A DNA stretch of 61,018 nucleotides from positions 1 to 61,018 of the forward strand of contig JBOGWB010000067.1 in assembly GCA_050693035.1 (NCBI GenBank), written 5' to 3'. How positions within the stretch are numbered: the first letter of the stretch is position 1; every line of letters starts with the position of its first letter. Positions 47,604 to 56,169 of the stretch are shown one piece after another. Under the pieces are notes generated by a model. That model saw only the letters and a program-made list of their open reading frames with translations. It made no database searches and was not told where the DNA came from. A program made the position numbers and the translations under genes. The DNA comes from DASYVD01 sp050693035. Lineage in GTDB: Bacteria; Actinomycetota; UBA4738; CALAEC01.

Positions 47604-48728
47604 TCAGGGCGCGGAGTCGCCCGAGGGCGTGGGAGCCGGCTCGGCGACGGGCTCCTCGCAATTGGAAACGGTCTCGGCCGTGCACCGGTCGAAGCCGTCC
47701 CCGCCGTCGACGAGGTCCTTCCCCTCTCCGCCGTCGAGGACGTCGTCGCCGCCGAGTCCGTACAGCCGGTTGGGGCCAGCGTCCCCGGTGATGGCGTCGC
47801 CCAGGGGCGAGCCGACAACGTCCTCCACCTCCACCAGGGTGTCCTCGCCCTGGCCCGAGGCGGTGCCCTCCCCGAGGTGGAGGGTCACGGGCCCGGCGGC
47901 ACGAGCGTACGTCGCCCGGTCGATCCCGGCGCCGCCGTCGAGGAGGTCGACACCCTCCCCTCCGTCGAGGACATCGGCGGCGCCTCCGCCGGAGATGTGG
48001 TCGGCGCCCCGACCCCCGAGCAGCCGGTCGGCGCCCTTCCCCCCGAGGATGACGTCGTGGCCACGGCCGGCGCAGATCCGGTCGTTCCCCCCGCGACCCT
48101 CCACCCGATCGTCACCCGCCCGAGCGACGATCACGTCGTTACCGGACGTCCCGACGAGGACGTCGTCGCCCCGCGTCCCCACCAGGGTCGCCTCGCGCCC
48201 GAGACACGTCGGCGGGATGGGGCCCCGCGAGACGTAGCATCGTCCGGCCTCGATCCGTCGCCACCCGAGGATGAGCCTGGCCGGCTCGCCGTCCCGGCGG
48301 GCCGAGCTGTGGACGTGGGGCGAGGTCGCCCTGCCGGTGCTGCCCACTCGCCCGATGCGGTCCCCCGCGACGACCGTTCCCGTGGCCCCGAATGAGGCCA
48401 GGTGGGCGAGGTGGATCCGCTCCTTGCCGTCGGCGGAGATCCAGATGATGGAGTTCCCCCAGCCGCTGCCCCAGCCCTCCGAGTGGATCCGGACCCGACC
48501 CTTCCCGGGTGCGTAGACGGGCCATCCGCCGTCCTGGGGGCTACCGAGGTCGAGGGCGGGCCCGTAGCCGTCGAGCGTGCCGTGGTTCGGGTGGGTGGAG
48601 GCGCACCACCGATTTCCCTTGGCGAAGATGTCGCCGCCGGCCGCGAGCCCCGGCCGGGCCCCGACCAGGACCGCAGCGAAGGTGACGATGAGGAGGGTGG
48701 GGGCGCGGGCGGCGCCGGGCCTGGGCAC
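47604..48728 (-). CDS. Secreted M23-like domain fused to RTX repeats
   Basis: A 374-residue protein from a GTG at 48728. Signal peptide, then an M23-like domain (RWCASTHPNHGTLDGYGPAL, APGKGRVRIHSEGWGSGWGN, IHLAHLASFGATGTVVAG, SPHVHSSARR) that parallels the downstream paralogue nearly residue for residue. From about 185 to 350 there are more than ten RTX nonapeptides such as GTRGDDVLVG, GRGGNDRICAG, GGKGADRLLGG, GGGAADVLDGG, expected to bind calcium. A Pro-rich tail ends the protein. RTX repeats usually fold only after export into calcium-containing surroundings. Export route is unknown; the signal peptide suggests Sec. Confidence 0.85.
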   Translation of the reverse strand: MPRPGAARAPTLLIVTFAAVLVGARPGLAAGGDIFAKGNRWCASTHPNHGTLDGYGPALDLGSPQDGGWPVYAPGKGRVRIHSEGWGSGWGNSIIWISADGKERIHLAHLASFGATGTVVAGDRIGRVGSTGRATSPHVHSSARRDGEPARLILGWRRIEAGRCYVSRGPIPPTCLGREATLVGTRGDDVLVGTSGNDVIVARAGDDRVEGRGGNDRICAGRGHDVILGGKGADRLLGGRGADHISGGGAADVLDGGEGVDLLDGGAGIDRATYARAAGPVTLHLGEGTASGQGEDTLVEVEDVVGSPLGDAITGDAGPNRLYGLGGDDVLDGGEGKDLVDGGDGFDRCTAETVSNCEEPVAEPAPTPSGDSAP

Positions 48729-48781
48729 GCGGGGACTCTACCAGGGACGCTCCGGTCCCCCAACCCTCCGAGACCTCGCCC

Positions 48782-49516
48782 TCAGCCCAGGCGGCCGTAC
48801 CTGGCCAGGACCACCGCCGCCGCGGCCACCGCGGCCGTCTCCGTGCGAAGCACGTTCGGGCCCAGAGAAGCCAGGAGCGCCCCGCGGTCCCGCGCGGCCT
48901 CGGCGTCCTCGTCAGGGATCCCTCCCTCAGGCCCGATCACCAGAGCCAGCCGGTCCGGTGGTTCCGGGGGAAGGAGACGCAGGAGCCCCTGGTCGGCGCG
49001 TTCCCACAGGACCACAGCGGGGCCCGCCTCGAGCGCGGCGCCCAGCGCTTCCTGCCACGGCGAGGGCCCGCTCACCTCGGGAAGGAACCGCCTCCGGGCC
49101 TGCTTGGCGGCCTCCCGGGCCACCGCCTCCAGCCGCTCCCCGGCCCGGGACGCCCGCTCCCCCTTCCACCGGCGCACGCTCCTGGCCGCCTCCACCAGCA
49201 CGATCTCGTCCGCCCCGACCTCCACGAGCTTCTGAACGGCCCAGGTCAGCCGGTCACCCTTCGGCGGCGAGAGGAGGGCTCGAAGGACGGGCCGGGGGCG
49301 CTCCTCGGTGGCCCGTTCTTCGACCTCGCCCTCCACCAGGAGCCCGGACGCCCGGACCACCCGGCACCGGGCCAGCCCCCCGCGGCCGTCCGAGGACGTG
49401 AAGCGATCGCCCGGCCGAAGGCGCAGGGAGCGGAGGGCGTGATGGGCGTCGTCGGTGCTCAGGATCACCGTCTCGCCGGGCTGGGGAGCCCCGGCGAAGA
49501 AGTGCGGAACCCCCAC
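48782..49516 (-). CDS. rsmE: 16S rRNA m3U1498 methyltransferase RsmE
   Basis: A 244-residue SPOUT methyltransferase. The N-terminal PUA-like region includes DDAHHALRSLRLRPGDRFTS. The knot region contains PKGDRLTWAVQKLVEVGADE, then LALVIGPEGGIPDEDAEAAR and SLGPNVLRTETAAVAAAAVV, the characteristic SAM-binding knot. It follows dnaJ by 14 bases, a standard partner in many bacteria. Confidence 0.95.
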   Translation of the reverse strand: MGVPHFFAGAPQPGETVILSTDDAHHALRSLRLRPGDRFTSSDGRGGLARCRVVRASGLLVEGEVEERATEERPRPVLRALLSPPKGDRLTWAVQKLVEVGADEIVLVEAARSVRRWKGERASRAGERLEAVAREAAKQARRRFLPEVSGPSPWQEALGAALEAGPAVVLWERADQGLLRLLPPEPPDRLALVIGPEGGIPDEDAEAARDRGALLASLGPNVLRTETAAVAAAAVVLARYGRLG

Positions 49517-49530
49517 GGCCGGGCGGCGGG

Positions 49531-50634
49531 CTAGTGGCGCCGCCGCAGGCGACCGGGCACGGGGTCGTTCCCCGGTAGCTCGCCGCGGAGCTCCGCAAGC
49601 TCCTCGACCAGCTTCCGCTCCTTCTTCGGAAGGCCCTCCGGGACCACCACGTCCACCTCCACGAAGAGATCGCCGCGCCCCCGACGGCGGAGCCGCGGGA
49701 GCCCCAGCCCGCGGAGGCGAAGGAGGGTTCCCGGCCGGGCTCCCGGAGGGATGGTGAGGGGCCGGGGCCCATCCAGGGTGGGAAGCTCCACGGTGGCCCC
49801 CAGGAGGGCCTGGGTCACGGGCACCTCCAGCGTGCAGGCCAGGTCCTCCCCCCGCCGCTCGAACAACGGGTGAGGCTCCACCCGAAGCGCCAGGTACAGG
49901 TCGCCGGCCGGGGCCCCCTGCCGCCCCTCCTCACCACCGGCCTGCACCCGGAGCTCCATGCCGTCGGCCACGCCTGGGGGGATGTCCACCGAGACGGACT
50001 GGGTCCGGGGGACCCGCCCGTCCCCCCGGCACACCTTGCAGGGCGAGGCGATCTCTTCCCCCGTCCCCTCGCAGTTCGTGCAGAGGCGGGAGGTCATCAT
50101 GGTGCCGAAGACGCTTCGCCGGACGTCGGAGATCTCCCCCGTGCCCTGACACCTGCTGCACCGACTGGGGAAGGTCCCGGGCTCGCATCCGTTCCCCCCG
50201 CACCGGTCACATCGCTCCAGGCTCTCCACCTGGATCTCCCGCTGCGCTCCGAACGCGGCTTCCTCGAAGGTGAGGTCGAGAACGGCGTGGAGGTCCGCCC
50301 CGCGGCGGGACCGGGTGGGCCGGCCGCGGGTTCGGGCGCCGGTGAACGATCCGCCGAAGAACGCTCCGAACAGGTCGGCCAGGTCCGGGCCGAATCCGAA
50401 CATGTCCGGGGTCAGACCCTCGCCGCCGAACATGTCGTACTGCCGGCGCTTGGCGGGGTCGGAGAGGGTCTGGTAGGCCAGGTTGACCTCCTTGAACCGG
50501 CGGTCCGCGTCGGGGTCCTGGCTCACGTCGGGGTGGAACTGGCGGGCCAGCCTCCGGTACGCCCGCTTGATGTCCTCCGCCGAAGCCTCCGGCGGCACGC
50601 CGAGAACCTGGTACAGATCGCGAGCCTGGGTCAT
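49531..50634 (-). CDS. dnaJ: Chaperone DnaJ (type I)
   Basis: A 367-residue J-protein. The J-domain has the HPD motif (RQFHPDVSQD). The G/F region spans FGFGPDLADLFGAFFGG. Four CxxCxGxG zinc repeats are present: CDRCGGNG, CSRCQGTG, CTNCEGTG and CKVCRGDG. Two beta-sandwich client domains follow. It is downstream of hrcA, so it is probably under CIRCE heat-shock control. The dnaK and grpE genes are not in the window. Confidence 0.96.
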   Translation of the reverse strand: MTQARDLYQVLGVPPEASAEDIKRAYRRLARQFHPDVSQDPDADRRFKEVNLAYQTLSDPAKRRQYDMFGGEGLTPDMFGFGPDLADLFGAFFGGSFTGARTRGRPTRSRRGADLHAVLDLTFEEAAFGAQREIQVESLERCDRCGGNGCEPGTFPSRCSRCQGTGEISDVRRSVFGTMMTSRLCTNCEGTGEEIASPCKVCRGDGRVPRTQSVSVDIPPGVADGMELRVQAGGEEGRQGAPAGDLYLALRVEPHPLFERRGEDLACTLEVPVTQALLGATVELPTLDGPRPLTIPPGARPGTLLRLRGLGLPRLRRRGRGDLFVEVDVVVPEGLPKKERKLVEELAELRGELPGNDPVPGRLRRRH

Positions 50635-50658
50635 CCAGACGAGTGTAGCGGCCGGAAC

Positions 50659-51762
50659 CTATCCGGCCAGGGCATCGACGATCTCGGTGAGCCGGCGGGC
50701 CACCGCGCCAACCGATGAGATGGCCGTGAGGTACTCCATCCGGGTCGGACCCACCACCGCGATGGCCCCGACCGGCCGCCCGCCGGCCAGGTACGGGGCA
50801 ACCACCACGCTCGCTTCCCGCATCGCCTGGAGGGGGATCTCGCTCCCGATCAACACCGTGACGTGCTCGCTCTCCGTCGGCAGCCCTCGGAGCAGCCCGA
50901 GTACCGCGACTTCCTCGTCCAGGGCGTCGAAGAGCCGGCGAACGGTCTCCCGGCGCTCGAACGCCTCCTCGATGTTGCCCACGCCGCCCAGGAAGGCGTG
51001 CTCGGCGCCTCTGTCGAGATCACGGAGGGCCGCGCCGACCGCGGCGAGCAGGGAGCGCTCGGCCCCGGTGGCCCGTCCCGTGAGGGCCTCGACCCGGTCG
51101 CCCGCCTCGCCCAACGACAGGTCGTGGATCTCCCGGACCAGGGCCTCGGACACCCGGCGAACGGCCTCCTCGTCACCCGCGGCCGGAAGGTCCAGCGCCC
51201 GCTTGTCTACCCGGCCGGTGTCGGACACCACCAGCAGGAGGGCCGCAGAGCCGAGCGGGACGAGGTCTGCCCGGACCACCCGGCTTCCCTCGACCACCGG
51301 GGTCAGGGCCACGGCTGCGTACCTGGTCAGACGGGACAGCACATGGGCGGTGCGCCGGAGAGCCTCCTCCACGTCGCCCTGGAGCTCGGACAGTGACTCG
51401 GAGATGGCCCGCCGCTGCCCCGGGGTGAGCCGGGGAGGGTCGGGCAGGCTGTCAACGTAGAAGCGGTACCCGAGGTCGGTCGGAACCCGGCCCGCGGAGG
51501 TGTGGGGCTGATCGAGGAAGCCGAGGTCGGTGAGCACGGCCATGTCGTTGCGGATGGTGGCGGGGCTCACGCCGAGCCGATAGCGGACCGCCACGGTCCC
51601 GCTTCCCACCGGCTCGGCCGACCGGATGTAGTCCGTGACCACGGCGCGAAGGACGACGGCCCTCCGTGGGTCGAGGACAGGCTCGGTTGCCCCGGTGCCG
51701 GGGGCTCCTCGAGCTCCCCCGCGAGCGGACCCTGACCCTCTGCGAGCGCGCTTCGGACTCAT
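50659..51762 (-). CDS. hrcA: Heat-shock repressor HrcA
   Basis: A 367-residue protein binding CIRCE elements. The winged helix is DPRRAVVLRAVVTDYIRSAE then PVGSGTVAVRYRLGVSPATI and RNDMAVLTDLGFLDQPHTSA. The C-terminal domain ends with LTAISSVGAVARRLTEIVDA. The N-terminal 30 residues are low-complexity and extra. It precedes dnaJ (24 bases). A CIRCE element lies just ahead of its start, so the protein likely represses itself and dnaJ. Confidence 0.95.
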   Translation of the reverse strand: MSPKRARRGSGSARGGARGAPGTGATEPVLDPRRAVVLRAVVTDYIRSAEPVGSGTVAVRYRLGVSPATIRNDMAVLTDLGFLDQPHTSAGRVPTDLGYRFYVDSLPDPPRLTPGQRRAISESLSELQGDVEEALRRTAHVLSRLTRYAAVALTPVVEGSRVVRADLVPLGSAALLLVVSDTGRVDKRALDLPAAGDEEAVRRVSEALVREIHDLSLGEAGDRVEALTGRATGAERSLLAAVGAALRDLDRGAEHAFLGGVGNIEEAFERRETVRRLFDALDEEVAVLGLLRGLPTESEHVTVLIGSEIPLQAMREASVVVAPYLAGGRPVGAIAVVGPTRMEYLTAISSVGAVARRLTEIVDALAG

Positions 51763-51778
51763 GTCCTCGAACCCATTA

Positions 51779-51805
51779 TTAGCAGTCTCGAGGTTCGAGT
51801 GCTAG
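51779..51805. promoter_or_regulatory. CIRCE operator
   Basis: TTAGCAGTC (51779-51787), nine bases, GAGTGCTAG (51797-51805). The consensus is TTAGCACTC-N9-GAGTGCTAA, so there are two mismatches, one per arm. It starts exactly on the hemW stop codon (TAA read from the minus strand) and ends inside the hemW coding sequence, 17-43 bases ahead of the hrcA ATG. Confidence 0.9.
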
Positions 51806-52912
51806 CACCAGGTCGTTCGCCAGCAGCATCCCCCGGTCGGTGAGGGCGAACCTCCCCCCCTGCCGCCGGGCCAGGCCACCCGCCACGTAGGCCTGGGCGA
51901 CGGCGGCGGGTACCCAGGATTCCGGGATCCCCCGGGCGAGCCGGATAGAGAGGAGGACCCGCTCCAGTCCGGCCTGCTCGGGGTCCGGGTGCTCCTCCCC
52001 CTCCACGGGCAGCCGGCCCGCGGCCACCTCGTCCAGGTAGCGCTGCGGGAGCCGGACGTTCCACCAGCGTCTCCCTTCGCGGTACGAGTGGGCTCCGGCG
52101 CCCAGACCGAGGTACGGCCGTCCCTCCCAGTAGCCCAGGTTGTGCCGGGACTCGTGGCCCGGCCGGGCCCAGTTCGACACCTCGTAGTGCTCGAACCCCG
52201 CCGCGGTCAGGCGGTCGCAGGACGCCTCGTACAGGTCGGCCTGGAGGTCGGGATCGGGGGCGGGGATCCGCCCCGCGCCGACCCGCTGCCCCAGTGGCGT
52301 GCCCGGTTCCACCGTCAGCGCGTAGCAGGAGAGGTGGTCGGGCCGGAGGTCGATCGCTTCCTCCAGCGTCGCGTTCCACGACTCCGGGGTCTCCCCGAGG
52401 GCGCCGTAGATGAAGTCGAGGTTGACGTCCCCGAAGCCTGCCGCCCTGGCGTCGGCGAAGGCGCGGCGCGCCGAGCCGGCCGAGTGGATCCGCCCGAGCG
52501 ACGCGAGCACCGCCGGGTCGAAGGACTGGACCCCCATGGACAGGCGCGAGATCCCCACGGCTCGAAGGCGCTCGAGGTAGGAACGGTCCACGGTGTCGGG
52601 ATTGGCTTCGCAGGTGACCTCGGCGTCCTCGGCGACGTCGAATCGGTCCCGAAACGCGGCCACCAGGTCGCCGAGGGACTCGGGAGGGAGCGTGGTCGGG
52701 GTGCCCCCGCCCAGGTAGATGGAGACGAACCGCACGCCGTCCCACGCCTTCGCGAGGAGGTCGGCCTCCCGGCGGAGGGCCTCCGCGTAGGCCGGGCCGA
52801 GATGCGACATTCCGGCGTACGCGTTGAAGTCGCAATAGCCGCACCGAGTCAGGCAGAAGGGGACGTGGACGTAGAGCCCGCCGTCGGCCGGAGCAACAAC
52901 GGACGGCCTCAT
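51779..52912 (-). CDS. hemW: Heme chaperone HemW (radical SAM)
   Basis: A 377-residue radical SAM protein. The cluster motif CLTRCGYC follows a short N-terminus; YLGGGTPTTLPPE and CEANPDTV, then RLSMGVQSFDPAVLASLGR, are typical of the HemN/HemW group. This branch (missing the HemN-specific N-terminal extension) is the HemW heme-chaperone type rather than coproporphyrinogen dehydrogenase. Its ATG overlaps the lepA stop. Its 3' end contains the CIRCE operator, so coding and regulatory constraints overlap. Confidence 0.94.
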   Translation of the reverse strand: MRPSVVAPADGGLYVHVPFCLTRCGYCDFNAYAGMSHLGPAYAEALRREADLLAKAWDGVRFVSIYLGGGTPTTLPPESLGDLVAAFRDRFDVAEDAEVTCEANPDTVDRSYLERLRAVGISRLSMGVQSFDPAVLASLGRIHSAGSARRAFADARAAGFGDVNLDFIYGALGETPESWNATLEEAIDLRPDHLSCYALTVEPGTPLGQRVGAGRIPAPDPDLQADLYEASCDRLTAAGFEHYEVSNWARPGHESRHNLGYWEGRPYLGLGAGAHSYREGRRWWNVRLPQRYLDEVAAGRLPVEGEEHPDPEQAGLERVLLSIRLARGIPESWVPAAVAQAYVAGGLARRQGGRFALTDRGMLLANDLVLALEPRDC

Positions 52913-54717
52913 TGCCCCGGCCCCCGGTCCACCCGGAGGGCGGCGATGAAGGCCTCTTGGGGGACGTCCACCTTCCCGACTCGCCGCATTCGCTTCTTCC
53001 CGGCCTTCTGCTTCTCGAGCAGCTTCCGCTTGCGGGTCACGTCACCGCCGTAGCACTTCGCCAGGACGTCCTTCCGCTTGGCCCGCACGGTCTCGCGGGC
53101 GATGATCCGCGTCCCCATGGCCGCCTGGATGGCCACGTCGAACAGCTGGCGAGGGATCAGCTCGCGGAGCCGCTCGACCATCCGACGACCGTACGCCGCC
53201 GCCTTCTCCCGGTGAACCACCGACGAGAACGCATCCACCGGCTCTCCCTGAAGCAGGATGTCCACCCGCACCAACTCCGAAGGCTTGTGGTCCCAGTGCT
53301 CGTAGTCGAGCGACGCATAGCCGCGGGTCCGCGACTTCAGCTGGTCGAAGAAGTCGAAGATGATCTCGGCGAGTGGAAGAAGGTACCGCACCTCCACACG
53401 CTCCGGCGCGAGGTACCGCATCTCCTCGAGGGTTCCCCGGCGGGCCTGGCACAGGTCGAGCACCGCACCGAGATGCTCGGAAGGCGTGACGATCGTGGCC
53501 AGGACGTAGGGCTCCTCGACCCGGTCGTAGGTGCCCGGCGCCGGCATCTCGGAGGGGTTGTGCACCTCGCGGACCTCTTCCCCACTCACCACCCGGAAGG
53601 CCACGTTCGGCGCGGTGGCGATGAGCGAGAGATCGAACTCGCGCTCCAGTCGTTCCCGGACGATGTCCATGTGCAGGAGCCCGAGGAAGCCGCACCGGAA
53701 TCCGAACCCCAGGGCTCGCGACGACTCCGGCTCGTACACGAGCGCAGCATCGGACAGGCGGAGCTTGTCGAGCGCGTCGCGCAGCGGGGCGAAGTCGTCC
53801 CCGTCCACCGGGTACAGGCCGCTCCACACCATGGGCTTCGGCTCTCGGTATCCGGGCAGGGGCCCGGCGGCCCGTCGGGACGCCAGCGTGACCGTGTCGC
53901 CCACCTTCGCCTGCCGGACGTCCTTCACCCCGGTGACGACGTAGCCGACCTCCCCCACCCCCAGCGACTGCAGGGGGAAGGGATCGGGCGCGAACACGCC
54001 CACCTCCTCCGTCTCGGACTCGAGGCCGGTGGCCATCATCCGGACCCGCGCCCTGCTCGGCAGAGAGCCGTCGGCGACGCGCACGTACGCGAGCACCCCG
54101 CGGTAGGCGTCGTACGCGGAGTCGAAGATGAGGGCCCGGGGCGGTGCGTCGGGATCGCCTTTCGGCGGCGGTATCCGGTCGATCAGGGCCGCCAGCAGAT
54201 CGGGAACGCCCTCGCCGGTCTTCGCCGAGACGCGGAGAACGGCGTCCTCGGCCTGGCCGGTCAGCTCGGCGAGCTCCCGCACGGCCTCCGGGACGTCGGC
54301 CTGGGGAAGGTCCACCTTGTTCACGGCGGGGACGATGGTGAGCCCGGCCTCCTCCGCCAGGTGGTGGTTGGCCAGGGTCTGAGCCTCGATCCCCTGCGCC
54401 GCGTCCACCAGGAGGATTGCCCCCTCGCACGCCGCCAGGGCCCGGGACACCTCGTAGGTGAAGTCCACGTGGCCGGGCGTGTCGATGAGGTTGAGGACGT
54501 ACTCGACCCCCTCGTGCTCGTATCGCAGCCGGACGGCCTGCGCCTTGATGGTGATCCCCCGCTCCCGCTCGAGGTCCATCCGGTCCAGGTACTGCTCCCG
54601 CATCTGCCGCTCCGGTACGGCGTGGGTGAGGTCGAGGAAGCGGTCCGCGAGGGTGGACTTCCCGTGGTCGATGTGGCTGATGATCGCGAAGTTCCGGATG
54701 CGCGCCGGATCGGTCAC
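52909..54717 (-). CDS. lepA: Elongation factor 4 (LepA)
   Basis: A 602-residue translational GTPase from the GTG at 54717. The frame stays open upstream but the homologous region begins at TDPARIRNFAIISHIDHGKS. G motifs: HIDHGKST, RGITIKAQAV, DTPGH, NKVD and SAKTG. The LepA-specific C-terminal domain ends with CYGGDVTRKRKLLEKQKAGK. The start lies close to a TACCAT six bases away (54729-54724) with no ribosome-binding site, so this message may be leaderless like the divergent rpsT. It overlaps hemW by ATGA. Confidence 0.96.
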   Translation of the reverse strand: MTDPARIRNFAIISHIDHGKSTLADRFLDLTHAVPERQMREQYLDRMDLERERGITIKAQAVRLRYEHEGVEYVLNLIDTPGHVDFTYEVSRALAACEGAILLVDAAQGIEAQTLANHHLAEEAGLTIVPAVNKVDLPQADVPEAVRELAELTGQAEDAVLRVSAKTGEGVPDLLAALIDRIPPPKGDPDAPPRALIFDSAYDAYRGVLAYVRVADGSLPSRARVRMMATGLESETEEVGVFAPDPFPLQSLGVGEVGYVVTGVKDVRQAKVGDTVTLASRRAAGPLPGYREPKPMVWSGLYPVDGDDFAPLRDALDKLRLSDAALVYEPESSRALGFGFRCGFLGLLHMDIVRERLEREFDLSLIATAPNVAFRVVSGEEVREVHNPSEMPAPGTYDRVEEPYVLATIVTPSEHLGAVLDLCQARRGTLEEMRYLAPERVEVRYLLPLAEIIFDFFDQLKSRTRGYASLDYEHWDHKPSELVRVDILLQGEPVDAFSSVVHREKAAAYGRRMVERLRELIPRQLFDVAIQAAMGTRIIARETVRAKRKDVLAKCYGGDVTRKRKLLEKQKAGKKRMRRVGKVDVPQEAFIAALRVDRGPGQ

Positions 54718-54751
54718 GCGGCCATGGTAGCGGGGCCCGGGCGCCCCCACC

Positions 54752-54760
54752 TGGTACAAT
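54752..54760 (+). promoter_or_regulatory. Extended -10 promoter of rpsT
   Basis: TGGTACAAT (54752-54760) is an extended -10 (TGn-TACAAT). The rpsT GTG at 54769 is only eight bases further on, so transcription should start on or next to the start codon. No -35 match is seen. Confidence 0.6.
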
Positions 54761-54768
54761 CGCCGCTT

Positions 54769-55038
54769 GTGGCCAACATCAAGTCTCAGATCAAGCGGAA
54801 TCGCCAGAACGAGCGGCGGCGCGTTCGCAACCAGGCCCTCCGTACCAGGCTGAAGTGGGAGGCCAAGAAGGTGCGGACCGCGGCCGCGGGCGGAGACCAG
54901 AAGGAAGCGGCGGTGGAACAGTTCCAGCGGACCGCCCGGCTCCTGGACAGGGCCGCCTCCAAGGGAGCCATCCACAAGCGCACCGCGGCCCGCCGGAAGT
55001 CTCGGCTGGCCCGCCGGGTCTCCTCCGCCGAGGGCTGA
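54769..55038 (+). CDS. rpsT: 30S ribosomal protein S20
   Basis: An 89-residue basic protein: VANIKSQIKRNRQNERRR at the start, then RNQALRTRLKWEAKKVRTA and KGAIHKRTAARRKSRLARRV, the conserved S20 helices. The GTG at 54769 is the only sensible start, with no ribosome-binding site upstream and a -10 box eight bases before. Divergent from lepA and convergent with holA, which is typical of many bacteria. Confidence 0.96.
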   Translation: MANIKSQIKRNRQNERRRVRNQALRTRLKWEAKKVRTAAAGGDQKEAAVEQFQRTARLLDRAASKGAIHKRTAARRKSRLARRVSSAEG

Positions 55039-55045
55039 GGACGCG

Positions 55046-56014
55046 TTAGTCGCGTCCGGCGTGGGCGGTCTCGCCCGCCCCGGCCATCCTGACCAAGAGC
55101 TTCGTCAGCACCACGTCACCGGGTGCTCCCTGCTTGAGCAGCCGGTCCGCCTCGCTCACGTGCTCGTGGAGGGCGGCCAGCTCCCCCTCCGCGAACCGCC
55201 GGGACTGGTCCCGGTACCGGCGTACCTGCCAGTCGAACCGGAGTCCCGCGGCCCTGGCCGCGTCGGCGGGAGCCAGGCGCTCGGGTAGCGCGCGGACCCG
55301 GAGCAGGTCCCGGAGCCGCGCGGCCAGGCCCCCCAGGATCATCAAAGGTTCTTCTCGGGCCTCCAGGAGCGCCGCCAGGATCCGGAGAGCACCGGGCAGG
55401 TCTCGCCCGAAAGCCAGATCGCAGAGCTCCCACACCCGGTGCTCGCCCAGGCCGCGGAACTGGGCGGCCACCGTCTCCGGGGTGAGCCCCTCCTTCGGGA
55501 AGGCCGCCGCGATCTGCTCCACGGCCTGGTCGAGCAGGGCAGGATCCTCTCCCAGGGTCTCGACGAGCGTCGAGGCGCCCGCGGGGGAGGCCGGGAGTCC
55601 CCGGCGCCCGGCCCGGGCCCGCACCCACGCGGGGAGCTCACGCCGTTCCACCGCCACCCGCCGCACCTCCACTCCTTTCGGTAAGGCCTTCGAGAGGGCC
55701 GCCGGAGGCCCCTTCGCCCGGGGCCCCACCTCGACCAGGAGCATCAGCGTGGCGTCGGGCGCGGGCGAGCCCGCGTAGCCCCCCACCTCGTCCCGAGCCT
55801 CGTTGGAGAGGTTCCCCGCGTCGGTGACCAACAACGCCCGGGGCTCACCGAACAGCGACGGCGTGGCCAGGTCGCCCGTGGCGCCGGGGGCCCACTCCGA
55901 GGCGTCGACCTCCCGGGGCCGAACCTCGCCGAGCTTCTCCAGGGCCTCGGTGCGAAGGAGGAAGGGGTCCTCACCCCACAGCACGACCACGGGCCGGATC
56001 CGGACCACCGTCAC
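55046..56014 (-). CDS. holA: DNA polymerase III delta subunit (HolA)
   Basis: A 322-residue clamp-loader subunit. The N-terminus VVVLWGEDPFLLRTEALEKL, the AAA-like region LFGEPRALLVTDAGNLSNEA, and the C-terminal helices LMILGGLAARLRDLLRVRAL and RRYRDQSRRFAEGELAALHE match the family. It starts with a GTG. It stands after comEC/comEA and before the convergent rpsT, the usual order comEA-comEC-holA-rpsT. Confidence 0.92.
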   Translation of the reverse strand: MTVVRIRPVVVLWGEDPFLLRTEALEKLGEVRPREVDASEWAPGATGDLATPSLFGEPRALLVTDAGNLSNEARDEVGGYAGSPAPDATLMLLVEVGPRAKGPPAALSKALPKGVEVRRVAVERRELPAWVRARAGRRGLPASPAGASTLVETLGEDPALLDQAVEQIAAAFPKEGLTPETVAAQFRGLGEHRVWELCDLAFGRDLPGALRILAALLEAREEPLMILGGLAARLRDLLRVRALPERLAPADAARAAGLRFDWQVRRYRDQSRRFAEGELAALHEHVSEADRLLKQGAPGDVVLTKLLVRMAGAGETAHAGRD

Positions 56015-56021
56015 GTTCCGT

Positions 56022-56111
56022 TCATAGCACGAGCAGGTCGGCTCGGTGCTTCTGGTAGCGCAACAGCCGAAGAGCGACCAGATAGCCGATCACGGCGCCG
56101 GCCGTGGACAA
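56022..56111 (-). CDS. Possible 29-residue membrane peptide
   Basis: In the gap between comEC and holA an open frame from a TTG at 56111 encodes a peptide with one hydrophobic helix (STAGAVIGYLVALRLLRY) and a basic end, stopping at 56022. GGGGAAG lies a few bases ahead of the TTG. The composition is that of a small membrane protein, but such a short frame can arise by chance in GC-rich DNA. Nothing else recognisable lies in this gap. Confidence 0.2.
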   Translation of the reverse strand: MSTAGAVIGYLVALRLLRYQKHRADLLVL

Positions 56112-56169
56112 CCATCTTCCCCATCTGGGCCTGGGTCCAGCCTCAACCTCGGCCGGCTCGCTTGCACGC

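Noticed and set aside
47640..48180. Tandem-repeat-like DNA in the M23-RTX gene
   Set aside because: Explained by protein-level RTX nonapeptides rather than a DNA repeat element.
52912..54768. Long plus-strand frame opposite lepA, in frame with rpsT
   Set aside because: Only the last 89 codons (S20) are real. The upstream part mirrors lepA codons and would replace the rpsT start.
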